From NCBI RefSeq assembly GCF_000615975.1, contig NZ_BAMP01000018.1, forward strand, positions 1 through 59,048: 59,048 bases of DNA. The letters are read 5' to 3'. Every line of letters begins with the position of its first letter. The first letter of the stretch is position 1. Under the pieces are notes generated by a model. That model had not been told where the DNA came from, did not search any database, and saw only the letters and a program-made list of their open reading frames with translations. This DNA comes from Nitratireductor aquibiodomus NL21 = JCM 21793 (GTDB lineage: Bacteria; Pseudomonadota; Alphaproteobacteria; Rhizobiales; Rhizobiaceae). Of the stretch, positions 1-10,953 are shown in pieces. The position numbers and the translations under genes were made by a program.

Positions 1-2
1 AT

Positions 3-863
3 CCCCGCCGTCTTTGCCTGATTGCCGACAGGGTCCCGGAAGCGCGGCATGCTGAGGCCATGGGGCTCGTGATGCTCGGCATGACGGCCGGCATCGCCCT
101 CGGCCCCGCACTCGCGGGCATTCTCACGCAGGTTTTCGGATGGCGTGCGCCGTTTCTGGCAAGTGCCGCCGGCTGCCTCCTGCTGATGTTTCCGGTCGGC
201 CAGGTTCTCCGGTTCGATGGAGAAACATATGCGATGGCGGTCCGGCCGCGTTTCAGGGGCCTGAAACGTGATGTTCTCACGCTCCTTGCGGCAAAGGCTC
301 TCTGGAACGGGGCAGCTGTCGCGGCCTTCGGTCTCAGCGGTGAAATGCTGCGCCAGCGCTTTGCGACAGACACACTTCAGACCGGCCTCTCGGTCGGCTT
401 CTTCGGTGTCGGGCTGGCGATCGGCAATTTTTCAGTCGGCGTTGCCAAACGGATGCTTCGCGGCGATCAGGCGCTACTTTTTGCCGCCGTTCTGCTGCTA
501 ATCCTCACCTTCGCCGTGTTCCTGTTCGCACCGCTCCCGCTTGCAGGAGCACTCCTTTGTCTTGGTGGATGGGGCGTGGCGCTGGGTTTTGCCGCACCTG
601 CCAGCACGGCCCTGATCGCACAGAGGGCCGGCGATACACGGGGACTTGTTCTCGCACTTTCCGAAAGCGCCAACAATCTGGCGCTTCTTGCTGTTCTGTC
701 CCTCGCAGCTTTCACCCTTCAGACCTTGGGCCCGATCGCCGCAGGCATGGTGCTTGCGGGCGGGCTTGCGACGGGAGCAGCGCTGCTTTTCCTGGACGTT
801 TTGGTCCAGAAGCGCGCGGGAAAACACGGCAATGGCTCTTGTGAGCGGGGCTATAGTCGCTAA
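3..863 (+). CDS. MFS transporter, DHA1-type drug/metabolite exporter (5' end outside window)
   Basis: Inner-membrane secondary transporter of the major facilitator superfamily; the substrate cannot be told from sequence. The reading frame is open from base 3, and residues upstream of the first ATG (base 60) read ADRVPEARHAEAMG, a typical loop before MFS helix 5, so the gene starts outside the window. The stretch GMTAGIALGPALAG fits the antiporter 'motif C' (GxxxGPxxGG), which favours a proton-coupled exporter. About eight hydrophobic helices remain, roughly the last two thirds of a 12-helix protein. The stop codon TAA (861-863) directly abuts the 264-bp repeat element, and the last dozen residues (GNGSCERGYSR) look unlike a conserved MFS tail, so the natural C-terminus may have been altered by the element's insertion. 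Confidence 0.8.
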   Translation, partial: PRRLCLIADRVPEARHAEAMGLVMLGMTAGIALGPALAGILTQVFGWRAPFLASAAGCLLLMFPVGQVLRFDGETYAMAVRPRFRGLKRDVLTLLAAKALWNGAAVAAFGLSGEMLRQRFATDTLQTGLSVGFFGVGLAIGNFSVGVAKRMLRGDQALLFAAVLLLILTFAVFLFAPLPLAGALLCLGGWGVALGFAAPASTALIAQRAGDTRGLVLALSESANNLALLAVLSLAAFTLQTLGPIAAGMVLAGGLATGAALLFLDVLVQKRAGKHGNGSCERGYSR

Positions 864-1127
864 GGGTCAGGACCCATTAATATGGCCGCAATGGCGATCG
901 ATAGACCAAGAGATGCAAGGAGAAGCCCGCAGAGCGGGGTCCTCCCCCCGGTCAAGGGGTTTGACGCAGCAGGTCGCCGGTCTATCGAACGTCCTTCGGA
1001 TCGGCCTGATTTGCACGGCCTACTTTGTCGCAAGACCTTGAAAGACATGAAGTCTTCCTGCGGCCTTGCTTCGCGTATCCGCACGAATCAGGCCGACCAT
1101 TGCGGCCATATTAATGGGTCTTGACCC
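864..1127 (+). mobile_element. 264-bp MITE-like element, copy 1
   Basis: Runs from GGGTC to GACCC with about 31-bp terminal inverted repeats (GGGTCARGACCCATTAATAT then GGCCGCAATGG, one mismatch between the ends). It is flanked by TAA on both sides, which agrees with a TA-containing target duplication as in IS630/Tc1-type elements. A second copy of identical length lies inverted at 20663-20926, with about 17 substitutions and no indel (~94% identity). There is no transposase inside, so it would need help from a full-length relative elsewhere. An 80-codon ORF (882-1124) is open in both copies, but 9 of the 14 codons that differ change the amino acid, so I do not treat it as a gene. Family assignment is inference from size, ends and flanks. 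Confidence 0.8.
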
Positions 1128-1159
1128 TAACAAACAGCGCTCAGGGAAACGAACAGGCA

Positions 1160-1724
1160 ATGACTTTCCAGACTGATTTGAATGATGCCGTTCTTCTGCT
1201 GGTCGATTTCCAGCAGGCCTTCGATGGCCCTCCCTGGCCGCAACGCTGGAACAATGATGTCGACCGGAATGCCCTCGCCCTGCTCGCGGCGTGGCGGAAG
1301 GCACGGCGGCCCGTCATTCACGTGCGCCATGATTCCGTCGAAACCGGCTCCACCCTTCGCCCGGGTGAACCTGGCCATGCGATGCGGCCGGGCTTCGAGC
1401 CGCTGGCCGGCGAGCAACTCGTGACCAAGAGCGTCAACTCTGCATTCATCGGAACCGATCTCGACCTCAGCTGCGCCGACTTGGTGCGAAAACGGTGGTC
1501 ACATGTGGCATTTCCACCGACATGTGCGTCTCGACACAATCCGCACGGGCGCGAATATGGGGTGGGCAATGATGCTGGTGGAGGATGCCTGCGACTGTTT
1601 CGCGCTTCCGGATGGCAAGGGAGGCTCGCTTAGCGCCGAAGACGTGCACCGCGCTCACGTGGCGACGCTCGGCTTCGAGTTCTGCAAGGTCACGTCGACT
1701 GATACGCTTCTGGAAGCGCTTTGA
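1160..1724 (+). pseudogene. Isochorismatase-like cysteine hydrolase, two frameshifts
   Basis: Isochorismatase-superfamily amidohydrolase. The frame from ATG 1160 carries the catalytic Asp (LLVDFQQ) and Lys (LVTKSVNSAFIG). Near 1469 the frame breaks; the next frame reads LRRLGAKTVVTCGISTDMCV with the nucleophilic Cys. Near 1536 it breaks again into RTGANMGWAMMLVEDACDCF and runs to TGA at 1722-1724. Both breaks can be repaired by restoring one base, giving a protein of about 188 aa, normal for the family. The substrate is unknown. It lies just downstream of repeat copy 1, which may have removed its original promoter. It is either a true pseudogene or another victim of the single-base deletions seen across this window. 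Confidence 0.75.
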
Positions 1725-1992
1725 ACCGAAGCGGGTAAATTCTGGAACCCCGGCCCGGCAGTCGCATTCTAACTGCAACGGAGCCGCCCGTGTCAACCGG
1801 GCATGACGGTATGGAGAACAGGGCCGATTTTCCCGGTTTCCCGCCCTGGCATCAACGCATTGGCATACGTGCTTCTGTCCCGTCCGTGCGGCTCCGTTTT
1901 CTCCCCAAGCGCAAAGACCGCCCTGCCCCGTCATCCCGGATATGAAGGAGGCAAAGTTTTCTATCCGCCTCTCTCTATCCTTGAATTAATTG

Positions 1993-2002
1993 AACGTTCG
2001 TT
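1993..2002. promoter_or_regulatory. Possible TetR operator (AACG-TT-CGTT dyad)
   Basis: The 303-base gene-free stretch 1725-2027 is GC-rich at first, with an inverted pair CGGAGCCGC/GCGGCTCCG about 90 bases apart. It turns AT-rich just before the TetR gene. There AACGTTCGTT forms a short dyad ending 25 bases before the ATG, a position suited to autoregulation by the adjacent TetR protein. This is inference from position and symmetry only. Confidence 0.3.
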
Positions 2003-2027
2003 TTATTATTGTGGAAAGGGAGGCTCC

Positions 2028-2636
2028 ATGGCGCGAACGACCGGTTCTGACGGTGAAAAGACGGAAGCGGCGATCCGCGAGGCTGCGCTGGAGCTCATCG
2101 CACGGCTTGGCTTCGAGGCGATGTCGATGCGCCAGCTTGCGGGCCAGGTCGGTGTACAGCCAGCCGCGCTCTACCGCTATTTTCCGACCAAGGAAGAACT
2201 GCTCTACGCGCTCATGTGCGAGCACATGGAAAACCTGATCGCTTCCTGGGGGGAAGTGCGTCCTGCAACTGGCTCCGAAAAAGAAAGGCCGGCAGGACGC
2301 CTTGCAGCATTTGTCGAGAACCACATCCGCTTTCATCTTTCGCGCCGCAACGCCACCCATGTGAGCAATCTGGAACTGCGCAGCCTCTCCGAGGAACGCC
2401 TCCGGCACATTCTGGGCATGCGCAGCCAGTATGAAGGCGAGCTGCGGCGCATTCTGGCAGACGGCCAGCGCGACGGCGTGTTCCGCATCGACGATGTAGC
2501 GCTGACAGCGATGGCGATCATTCAGATGATCACGGGCGTGATTGTCTGGTTCCGCCCGGAACTGCGACTTTCCGAAGATGAAGTCGCCGCTAATTACCAC
2601 ACCATGACCATGCGCCTTGTGGGCGCTGAGACGTGA
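2028..2636 (+). CDS. TetR/AcrR-family regulator of the leucine-catabolic operon
   Basis: A DNA-binding repressor of 202 aa. Residues ~10-55 form the TetR helix-turn-helix, with [20 protein letters not shown] followed by the recognition segment [17 protein letters not shown]. The C-terminal half is an all-helical ligand domain without a recognisable specificity motif. The ATG at 2028 has a good ribosome site (GGGAGG, 2018-2023), whereas an upstream frame extension lacks one. It is followed after 13 bases by isovaleryl-CoA dehydrogenase, so it is probably the first gene of that operon and senses an acyl-CoA of leucine breakdown. TetR-type regulators of branched-chain acid catabolism (LiuQ) are described in other proteobacteria; assigning that role here is inference. 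Confidence 0.8.
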   Translation: MARTTGSDGEKTEAAIREAALELIARLGFEAMSMRQLAGQVGVQPAALYRYFPTKEELLYALMCEHMENLIASWGEVRPATGSEKERPAGRLAAFVENHIRFHLSRRNATHVSNLELRSLSEERLRHILGMRSQYEGELRRILADGQRDGVFRIDDVALTAMAIIQMITGVIVWFRPELRLSEDEVAANYHTMTMRLVGAET

Positions 2637-2649
2637 CCGGAGGAGACCG

Positions 2650-3809
<1,160 letters not shown>

Positions 3810-3864
3810 GAACCATGTCCGCTCCCGCGCGTTGACCGTGGTCAGACACGTCAGGAGAAGTATC

Positions 3865-4590
3865 ATGCCGCTGAATGTTCTGCAGAAGCGCCTTGCCGAT
3901 GAAAACACCGCCGATTTTTCGGACCTGAAGGCGCTGTTCATCAACACGACACTGAAACCGAGTGATCGGGCCGCCTCGCACACGGAAGACCTCATGCAGG
4001 ATTCCCTGGCGCTTATGGATCGGTGCGGCGTTGGGACCGAATACTTGCGCGCCGCCGATTTCAACATTGCCTTCGGGGTGTCGCCGGATATGCGCAAAGA
4101 AGGAGCGGCGGTCGACGACTGGCCGGAGAAGATTTGGCCAAAGGTGAGTGAAGCCGACATTCTGGTGATCGGTTCGCCCATCTGGCTTGGTGAGGAGAGC
4201 TCCATCTGCCGTCTTATCATCGAACGGCTCTACGCCCATTCCGGCCAGCGCAACGCGAAGGACCAGTATATCTACTATGGCAAAGTTGGCGGGGCCGTCA
4301 TCACCGGCAATGAGGATGGCATCAAGCATGTAGCAAAGACCGTGCTCTACTCCCTTCAGCATGTAGGCTATACGATCCCGCCCCAGGCCGATTGCGGCTG
4401 GATTGGCGAAGCCGGTCCCGGTCCCTCCTACGGCGATGAAACCGAAGACGGCAAACGTGCCGGCTATGACAGCGCGTTCACACGCCGCAATCTGACATTC
4501 ATGACCTTCAACCTTATGCACATGGCACGCATGCTGCGCGACGCGGGCGGCTTGCCAGAGCATGGGAATCAAACCACGGATTGGGCATAG
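3865..4590 (+). CDS. Flavodoxin-family NAD(P)H-dependent FMN reductase
   Basis: A 241-aa protein of the flavodoxin/NADPH-dependent FMN reductase fold. The core shows [10 protein letters not shown] (phosphate-binding strand-loop), the central strand [17 protein letters not shown], typical of the FMN isoalloxazine-binding loop, and [12 protein letters not shown]. It is likely cytoplasmic, with a bound flavin. ATG 3865 is preceded by CAGGAGAAG. It lies 55 bases after ivd and 25 bases before mccB, so it is probably co-transcribed with them, although it is not a standard enzyme of leucine catabolism. Its substrate and its reason for being in this operon are unknown. Confidence 0.75.
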   Translation: MPLNVLQKRLADENTADFSDLKALFINTTLKPSDRAASHTEDLMQDSLALMDRCGVGTEYLRAADFNIAFGVSPDMRKEGAAVDDWPEKIWPKVSEADILVIGSPIWLGEESSICRLIIERLYAHSGQRNAKDQYIYYGKVGGAVITGNEDGIKHVAKTVLYSLQHVGYTIPPQADCGWIGEAGPGPSYGDETEDGKRAGYDSAFTRRNLTFMTFNLMHMARMLRDAGGLPEHGNQTTDWA

Positions 4591-4615
4591 TGCCCTATTC
4601 GCCGCAGGAGATCGC

Positions 4616-6221
4616 ATGACCGTCCTTCAATCGCAGCTTTCCCCTTCCTCCGACGCATACAGGGCCAATTTCAACCGCATGCAGGCGCTGGTCGGCGAAA
4701 TGGCCGAGAATGCCGCCGTGATCGAGCGCGGCGGGTCGGACGAGGCGCGTGAACGCCATGTTAAACGCGGCAAGCTTCTGCCGCGCGAACGGCTTGCGCA
4801 ACTGCTCGATGTGGGCGCGCCATTTCTCGAGATCGGCCAGTTCGCCGCCTTCGACATGTATGGCGGGGACATCGCCTCTGCCGGCCTGATTGCCGGTGTG
4901 GGGCGCATCGAGGGACGCGAATGCGTCATCGTCGTCAACGACGCCACGGTGAAAGGCGGCACCTATTATCCACTGACGGTCAAGAAGCATCTGCGCGCGC
5001 AGGAGATCGCGCTCGAAAACAATCTGCCCTGCGTCTATCTGGTGGATTCAGGCGGTGCCAATCTTCCAAACCAGGACGAAGTGTTTCCCGACCGGGATCA
5101 TTTCGGCCGCATCTTCTACAATCAGCCAACATGTCGGCGAAGGGCATTCCGCAGATCGCCTGCGTAATGGGGTCGTGCACGGCCGGCGGCGCTATGTGCC
5201 AGCAATGAGTGACGAAACGGTGATGGTGAAAGGCAACGCCACCATCTTCCTCGGCGGCCCGCCGCTCGTGAAGGCGGCCACCGGCGAAGTGGTAACGGCG
5301 GAGGAACTCGGCGGCGCGGAGGTGCATACACGCGAATCCGGCGTTGCCGACCACTATGCGCTGGACGATGAGCATGCGCTCGCGATCGTGCGGCGCATCG
5401 TCAAAAACCTGAATCGAAAGAAGAGCATATCGCTCGATCTTCGCAAACCGATTCCACCGGTTTACGACCCGCACGAGATCTATGGCATCATCCCCAGCGA
5501 TACCCGCCAGCCTTACGATGTGCGCGAGGTGATCGCACGCGTGGTGGATGGCTCCGAGTTCGATGAATTCAAGGCCAATTACGGCACCACGCTCATTACC
5601 GGGTTTGCCCATATTTACGGGATTCCGGTGGGCATTCTGGCGAACAATGGCGTGCTTTTCTCCGAAAGTGCGCTGAAAGGCGCGCATTTCATCGAATTGT
5701 GCTGCCAGCGGAAAATCCCGCTTGTTTTCCTCCAGAACATCACCGGCTTCATGGTCGGACGCAAATATGAGGCCGGGGGTATCGCGCGCGACGGCGCCAA
5801 GCTGGTGACTGCGGTCGCAACCGCACAGGTGCCCAAGGTGACAGCGATCATCGGCGGCTCGTTCGGCGCCGGCAATTACGGCATGTGCGGCCGGGCCTAT
5901 TCTCCCCGCTTCCTCTGGATGTGGCCCAATGCGCGCATTTCAGTGATGGGCGGCGAGCAGGCGGCAACCGTGCTTTCCATCGTCAAGCGCGAAGGCATCG
6001 AGCGTAAAGGCGGACACTGGAGTGCGGAGGAAGAGGCCGATTTTCGCCGGCCCATTCTGGAGAAATACGAACGTGAAGGCCATCCGCTTTATTCGAGCGC
6101 GCGACTTTGGGATGATGGCATTGTCGACCCTGCGAAGACACGCGAAGTGCTTGCCCTCTCGCTCGGCTCTGCTCTGAATGCGCCGATCGGCGATACGAAG
6201 TTCGGTGTTTTCAGGATGTAG
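4616..6221 (+). CDS. mccB: Methylcrotonyl-CoA carboxylase, beta (carboxyltransferase) subunit (frame interrupted twice)
   Basis: Carboxyltransferase subunit that moves CO2 from biotin to 3-methylcrotonyl-CoA, making 3-methylglutaconyl-CoA in leucine breakdown. Visible features are [17 protein letters not shown] near the N-terminus, the crotonase-fold segments [20 protein letters not shown] and [16 protein letters not shown], and the C-terminal [17 protein letters not shown] with [20 protein letters not shown]. These match MCC-beta rather than propionyl-CoA carboxylase. The frame breaks near 5125 (FYNQ-ANMSAKG) and near 5192 (GGA-YVPAMS). One base restored at each gives 535 aa, the expected length. 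ATG 4616 follows CAGGAG. Its partner mccA is 5.5 kb downstream rather than adjacent. Confidence 0.92.
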
Positions 6222-6239
6222 GATTTCGGACAGGGGGCG

Positions 6240-6866
6240 TCAGTTGCTGCGTTGCCTGTCACCATTGATGAATTCCATCACCAGGCGGTGGACATTGCCG
6301 CCATCGCCCATCTCGACCCGGTCGAATTCGCGGCTGCGCTGACGCTGCTCCTGGGACAGGCGGCCAAGATGTTCCTGCAGTTTCACCCGCACCTTCCGGC
6401 ACCCCGGATCCTGCTCTGCACGCAGGCCGACGGATACGGCCTCGATCTTCTTCACCATGTCGGTGATGATCTCTCCGTGGACACGCTCGTGGGTTCGCAC
6501 ACCGTCACTGAAGCGCTCCCATGCCGCCTGCGTCTGCGGGGGAAGGCTGCCTGAAACCTTCGGCAGGCGATAGGTGATGGTCAGCTTCGGTTTCGCCGAT
6601 GCCAGAACGCAGGCACCGTCGTTGCGCGGCTGATAATCCCGTTGCCAGGTCAGCCTGAAATCCGTGTAGGCGATCACACGGCGCACGCCGAGCTTTGGTC
6701 CGCGTTCGCCGATGGACCTGTAGAGATCGAGAGCTGTCGAGCCGGAAATGGTGTAAGGTTCGATGCGCTCGACCGGCTTCCAGTCAGCCAGCGCCACGCC
6801 TGGAAAAAACGCCACTGCCGCAGCTGCATACGCCCAGCGGATATTGACCAAATCCAGTGCCCCCAT
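6240..6866 (-). CDS. Secreted DUF922-type putative zinc peptidase
   Basis: A 208-aa exported protein of the DUF922 family. Residues ~10-28 form a hydrophobic signal segment ending GVALA before DWKP. The family's putative metal site is present as THERVHGE, a match to HExxH. Other visible blocks are AYTDFRLTWQRDYQP and a C-terminal charged helix rich in Arg, Glu and Gln. The family is widespread in alphaproteobacteria and is predicted, not proven, to be a metallopeptidase. The gene ends 18 bases from the end of mccB in convergent orientation and lies downstream of the giant outer-membrane protein gene, separated by a hairpin at 6912-6943. Confidence 0.75.
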   Translation of the reverse strand: MGALDLVNIRWAYAAAAVAFFPGVALADWKPVERIEPYTISGSTALDLYRSIGERGPKLGVRRVIAYTDFRLTWQRDYQPRNDGACVLASAKPKLTITYRLPKVSGSLPPQTQAAWERFSDGVRTHERVHGEIITDMVKKIEAVSVGLRAEQDPGCRKVRVKLQEHLGRLSQEQRQRSREFDRVEMGDGGNVHRLVMEFINGDRQRSN

Positions 6867-6911
6867 AATACCCAGCGCTTCCGACCGAATTGCTGCAACT
6901 GAAATAACAGA

Positions 6912-6943
6912 CCGCCAGAGCTTCGGAAAGGAAGCCCTGGCGG
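6912..6943 (-). terminator. Hairpin terminator between giant OMP gene and DUF922 gene
   Basis: CCGCCAG pairs with CTGGCGG around an inner GCTTC/GAAGC stem. On the minus strand the hairpin is followed by the T-rich TCTGTTATTTC, consistent with termination of the outer-membrane protein transcript. It also has TTTAAT on the plus side, so it could act in both directions. Confidence 0.55.
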
Positions 6944-7058
6944 TTTAATGTCCCGCGACTTTCGACAATGACTTTGTCCAAATGAGGACAGGTTGCTCTC
7001 GCTGTCGGGAGTGGAGTGGCGGGCGCCTCCCCCCCTCGAGCGACGCCCGCCTCGGGCC

Positions 7059-10000
7059 TCAGAACTTCCCGACAACGTTCAGGAAGGCTCCGCGGTCGTC
7101 CAGCGTCAGATCACGGAGATCGTCTGAGAAGCGCCCGAAATTGTAACCCGCACCGACCTTGAAGTTGTTGCCAACATGCCGGTAGAGGCTGCGAGGGCGC
7201 CGTAGTCCATGGACTCGATTTCCGGAAGATAGAATGCCCGTCCTTCAATCATCGCATCCCAGTTCTTGACCACATGCAGGTCGGCGCGAAGGATGCCAAG
7301 ATGTGCCGAAGACTTCTCCCAGCTACCCATTGACTTGCTGCCGTCACGGCTCCTTGCCCGGATCTCGCCGAGACGCATACCGTATTTGCCACCAATGGAG
7401 AGCCATGGCAGGAGATCGTAGGTCAGGTCAGCGGAGACAATGTGGCTGCGCTGAAGCGGCCCGTTCGTCGAACGCGACATGCTGCTGATCTGGTCATTGC
7501 CGGGAAGGTTGTAGAGATATGTATACCGCAGCAATGCGTTCAGCAGATCGTTGTCCACCGGTCGATAGGCGTACCCCAGCGATCCCTCGATATAGTCTCC
7601 GTTGTAGTATGTTCCAAATGGCGTCTGTGAGATAACGGCATCGACACTTCCAAGAACCCGACCGTACCCGTCGTGATCCATGGTAGCACCGGCACTCATG
7701 ACATAGGTGTTGCGGGTGCGGGTTTCGTCGTCGGACCGCTCAAAACGGGCTTCGCCTCGAACGCGTGCGCTGACACCCATCTCTTCATCCTTGAAGCCGA
7801 CACCCAGCGAACCTGCATAACGTTCGAAGTCGGCATATGGCGATCCGGTCGCGGGATTGATGCGCTCATCCTCGATGTTGCCGGCTTCGATACCGCCATC
7901 AAAGGTCCATGCGACATCCGGTGTGTAAATGACACCATAGCGCTGAGCCAGTGAATTGCGGCGTCCGAAGAGATCGAAATCGGCTTCCGAATAGGCCGAG
8001 ATTACATCGCTCATGCGCTTCTTCACACCCGCGACCACCGCACCATGGTCACGACCCTGCAGATCATAGCCATAGCTGCCATCGGTCGCGCGATCGGGAT
8101 CGAGGCGATAACCGATGTAGTAGTGATCTTCCGGCGTCGGGTCGTAGGTCAGGGCTGCGAGACCGCCAATTCCCGACTTGCCCCAGGATACCTCACCCTC
8201 AGCACCGAGTTTCTCACTCAGACGTACTTCGGCACCAACGCCGTAACGATCATTCTTGGCAATGTTGCCTTTCCGATCCACCGTGCCCTGCACGAAACCG
8301 TAGTAGAGGTAGTCGTCATTCTGCCGATAGTCGACGCGCAGACCTGCATCCAGCCGGGTACCGTCATAACCGGATTTGCCCGAAGCAATCGCTGCCGGCG
8401 AATGAAGCTTCGAATATGCAATGCCGAATGCAGCTTTCCAGTAGGCGTCAAAGGCGTAGCTGACTTCGAGCTCCGCATCGCTGCGCTCCCGCCCCTCCTC
8501 ATTCTGATAATCGTCATACGACAATTTGAGGTTCATGTTGGCGCTCAGAGGAATTTCGGTTTCGACGCCCCAGCTGCGTTCATCAGCATCCACCTGCTCG
8601 GTCACGCTGGAAAAACCGGCCTCCTTCTGCTCGTAGTAGCCGCCAAGTCTGCCGGCAGTGCCGAGCCAGCGGAAATCCTTGAAGGCCATTTGACCACGGA
8701 GCTCCAGGCTTTCGCCGAGAGGCCCTCACGCCCCGCCGTATCCTGATCGGCCAGGGTCAGACCGCCATCCGTGGAGCGAGACAGCCCAAAGCCGGGGCCC
8801 TTCGAATAGGCAATCTCACCGTCGATATAGGTATCATCTGAACGCTGGACCCTGAGGTCTGCGCCATAGGCTTTCTGGTCAGACAGTCCCGTTGAATCCT
8901 TGATCCCCGTTGCGCCCAGTCGAACATGTTTTCCGACCCAGGTCTGCGCGCGGCCGCCAAAGACGTAGTTCTCCATATCGCCCGCGCGAGCGCGGTATTC
9001 GTACTGGGCGACCATATAGGCCTTGAGACCACCCAGTGCGCCATCGCGAACCGCACCGTCATCAATAGAACCGGATGACAATGGCGCGTCGAGAATGACG
9101 ACACCCTGCAGATAGTCGATCGTGTAATCTTCGCCATAGACCAGCGCCCGCCGTTCGATGATCCGGCCAGTGACCTTGTCCCGATATTCGATATGCAGGG
9201 TTTCGGAACCCTCTATGATGCGCTGCCGCTTGAGAAAATAGGCGGAGCCGCCGGTCCCCAGGAACTCGTCACGCTGCGGCAGTGTATCAGGTTTGGCGGC
9301 AAAGGCCGTTGCTTCGAACTTGGGCTGGCCATTCGCGGTGTTGCCTGCCGAGCGGAGGACCATCTCGGCGCCATAGAGACCGCGATCCACCTGCAGGAAG
9401 CGCGTGCCTGAAATCTTGGTCTTGTAGTTGCCCCACATCACATGACTTTCACCGCGCTGCAGGCGCACATAGAATTTCCCGTTTGTGGGAGCATCTTCCA
9501 CCGAGGTGGAGTCATCCCCATACACAGGATAATACTTGTCTGGATCAATGCGACGGAGGAGTTCCCTCGGGTCTCGGGCATCAAGGTCCCTGAAAAGGTT
9601 CCTCACCTCGTTTTCGCCGGTATCGGCGGCCGCTGTGAGAAGGAATTTTCCCTTGATCTTACCGCGGAGATAGAATGCCAGGCGGCCCGAATTCCACACC
9701 TTGTCGAATTCGCCCGTCCGTACCTCCTCAATTCCGCTGTCGCCGGTCCGCTTGCCGACGGTGAAGTCTGCAAGCGCGACATAGAACCAGTCGTTTGTCG
9801 GTATGTTGACATCCCGGCTGAAGTAAAGGCCACCCGCCTTCGAACCGCCGTCGACAGCGACATCGACCACATGCTGGCCTGGCGGCAGAATGCGCTGGGT
9901 GACGAAAGTGCCCTTTGGATCAAGTGGCACGAGCTCGTCAAAGGCGACGATCCCATATCCATCGGGAACATTCTTGCCATAGACCGTTATCGCACCGCCA

Positions 10001-10953
10001 TAGACCGGAATATTGCGGAAGGCAGTCCGGTCCTCCGCATTGCCCGGCGCCACGCCATGTCCGGAATCGGAGAGGAATTCGCCGCGCGTGCTGGCGATGG
10101 TCATCGGCACCGTTTCATCGAAGCGGCCCTTGGCATCGTAGACACGCAGCACATAGCGGAACTCACGGCCGCTTCGTGCGGGCATGACCCAGGCGGCCTC
10201 GTCGTTAACATTGATCGGGACGACAGCCACAGGCTTGTTGGCCCAGGCGACATTGTCCTCGTATATGCGCACCTCTGCCCGACTGATGAATGCAGGATAA
10301 TTGGAGGTCGCATAGAAACGGATTGGCTCCCCTTCCCGAAAGATGCGCTGTACGGGCACGGTCGACACGTTGAGCAATGGCTCGGCGTCCAGCCCGTCGA
10401 ACTTGATCTGAATATCCACGGAACTCAGATCGAGATCTGTCTTCCGCTGCTTGTCGACGGAACGTGCATTAGGCGAGACGCCAAACATGCCCTCGTTCGT
10501 GATCTGGCCACTTTCATCGACGACCTGGCCATCAACGGAAATGACGAACGGGACGGCAGGCCGGTCACCGGGCCCCGCCCGTTCCGTGTTCTCACCGATC
10601 CGCAGCCTGCCAACGGAGCTGTTGTCCAGCATCTTTCCCCGCATCGCGGCAGGACAGGCCACACCGCCACAATCGCCCTCGAGGTCGACCAGCGGTGGCA
10701 ATTCGTCCCCCTTGTATACGGGGGAACCGTCTCCCGGCACGACCATTGGAGCTCCGCCAACCGTTCCCTGCATGGGCGCGCCTCCGACGATACGGGCGTT
10801 CTGCCTCAGGGGTGACGGAGAAAAAAGCGGCGGCTCGGGAATAACCTCCCTCCCCTCCATGTCTGCTGCTAAGAGCGGGCCGATTTGCAGAGTAGCCGAG
10901 ATTGTTACAAGACTACTCGCGAACAGAAAGCGGGATGGTGAATATTTCATCAT
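7059..10953 (-). CDS. Giant outer-membrane beta-barrel protein with periplasmic beta-domains (frame interrupted twice)
   Basis: A protein of about 1298 aa after repair. Residues 1-30 form a signal peptide (SPSRFLFASSLVTISATL, cleavage near LLAAD). Residues ~50-190 are Pro/Gly-rich. Residues ~200-420 look like Ig-like beta-domains (EPIRFYATSNYPAFISRAEV; YVLRVYDAKGRF). Residues ~490-680 contain DPDKYYPVYGDDS, RLQRGESHVMWGNYKTKISG and YGEDYTIDYLQGVVILDAPL. The remainder alternates short amphipathic strands (YYIGYRLD, YVMSAGATMD, YRPVDNDLLNALLRYTY), typical of a large barrel. The frame breaks near 8708 and 7189. Repairing one base at each gives the natural ending FLNVVGKF; a terminal Phe is the usual BAM signal, whereas the unrepaired frame ends without it. 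No known transport family is recognised. The function is unknown, possibly adhesion, secretion or transport. Confidence 0.75.

Noticed and set aside
882..1124. 80-codon ORF inside repeat copy 1, with an open counterpart at 20666-20908
   Set aside because: Nine of fourteen differing codons between copies are amino-acid changes, giving no sign of protein-level selection. The ORF starts and ends in the terminal repeats and has no ribosome site.
5120..5200. Programmed ribosomal frameshifting in mccB
   Set aside because: There are no slippery heptamers or downstream structures, and two separate losses plus the same error type in many other genes make sequence error more likely.
9442..10815. 457-codon plus-strand frame opposite the giant OMP gene
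   Set aside because: No signal, domain or ribosome site; the minus-strand protein has a signal peptide and a coherent domain order.
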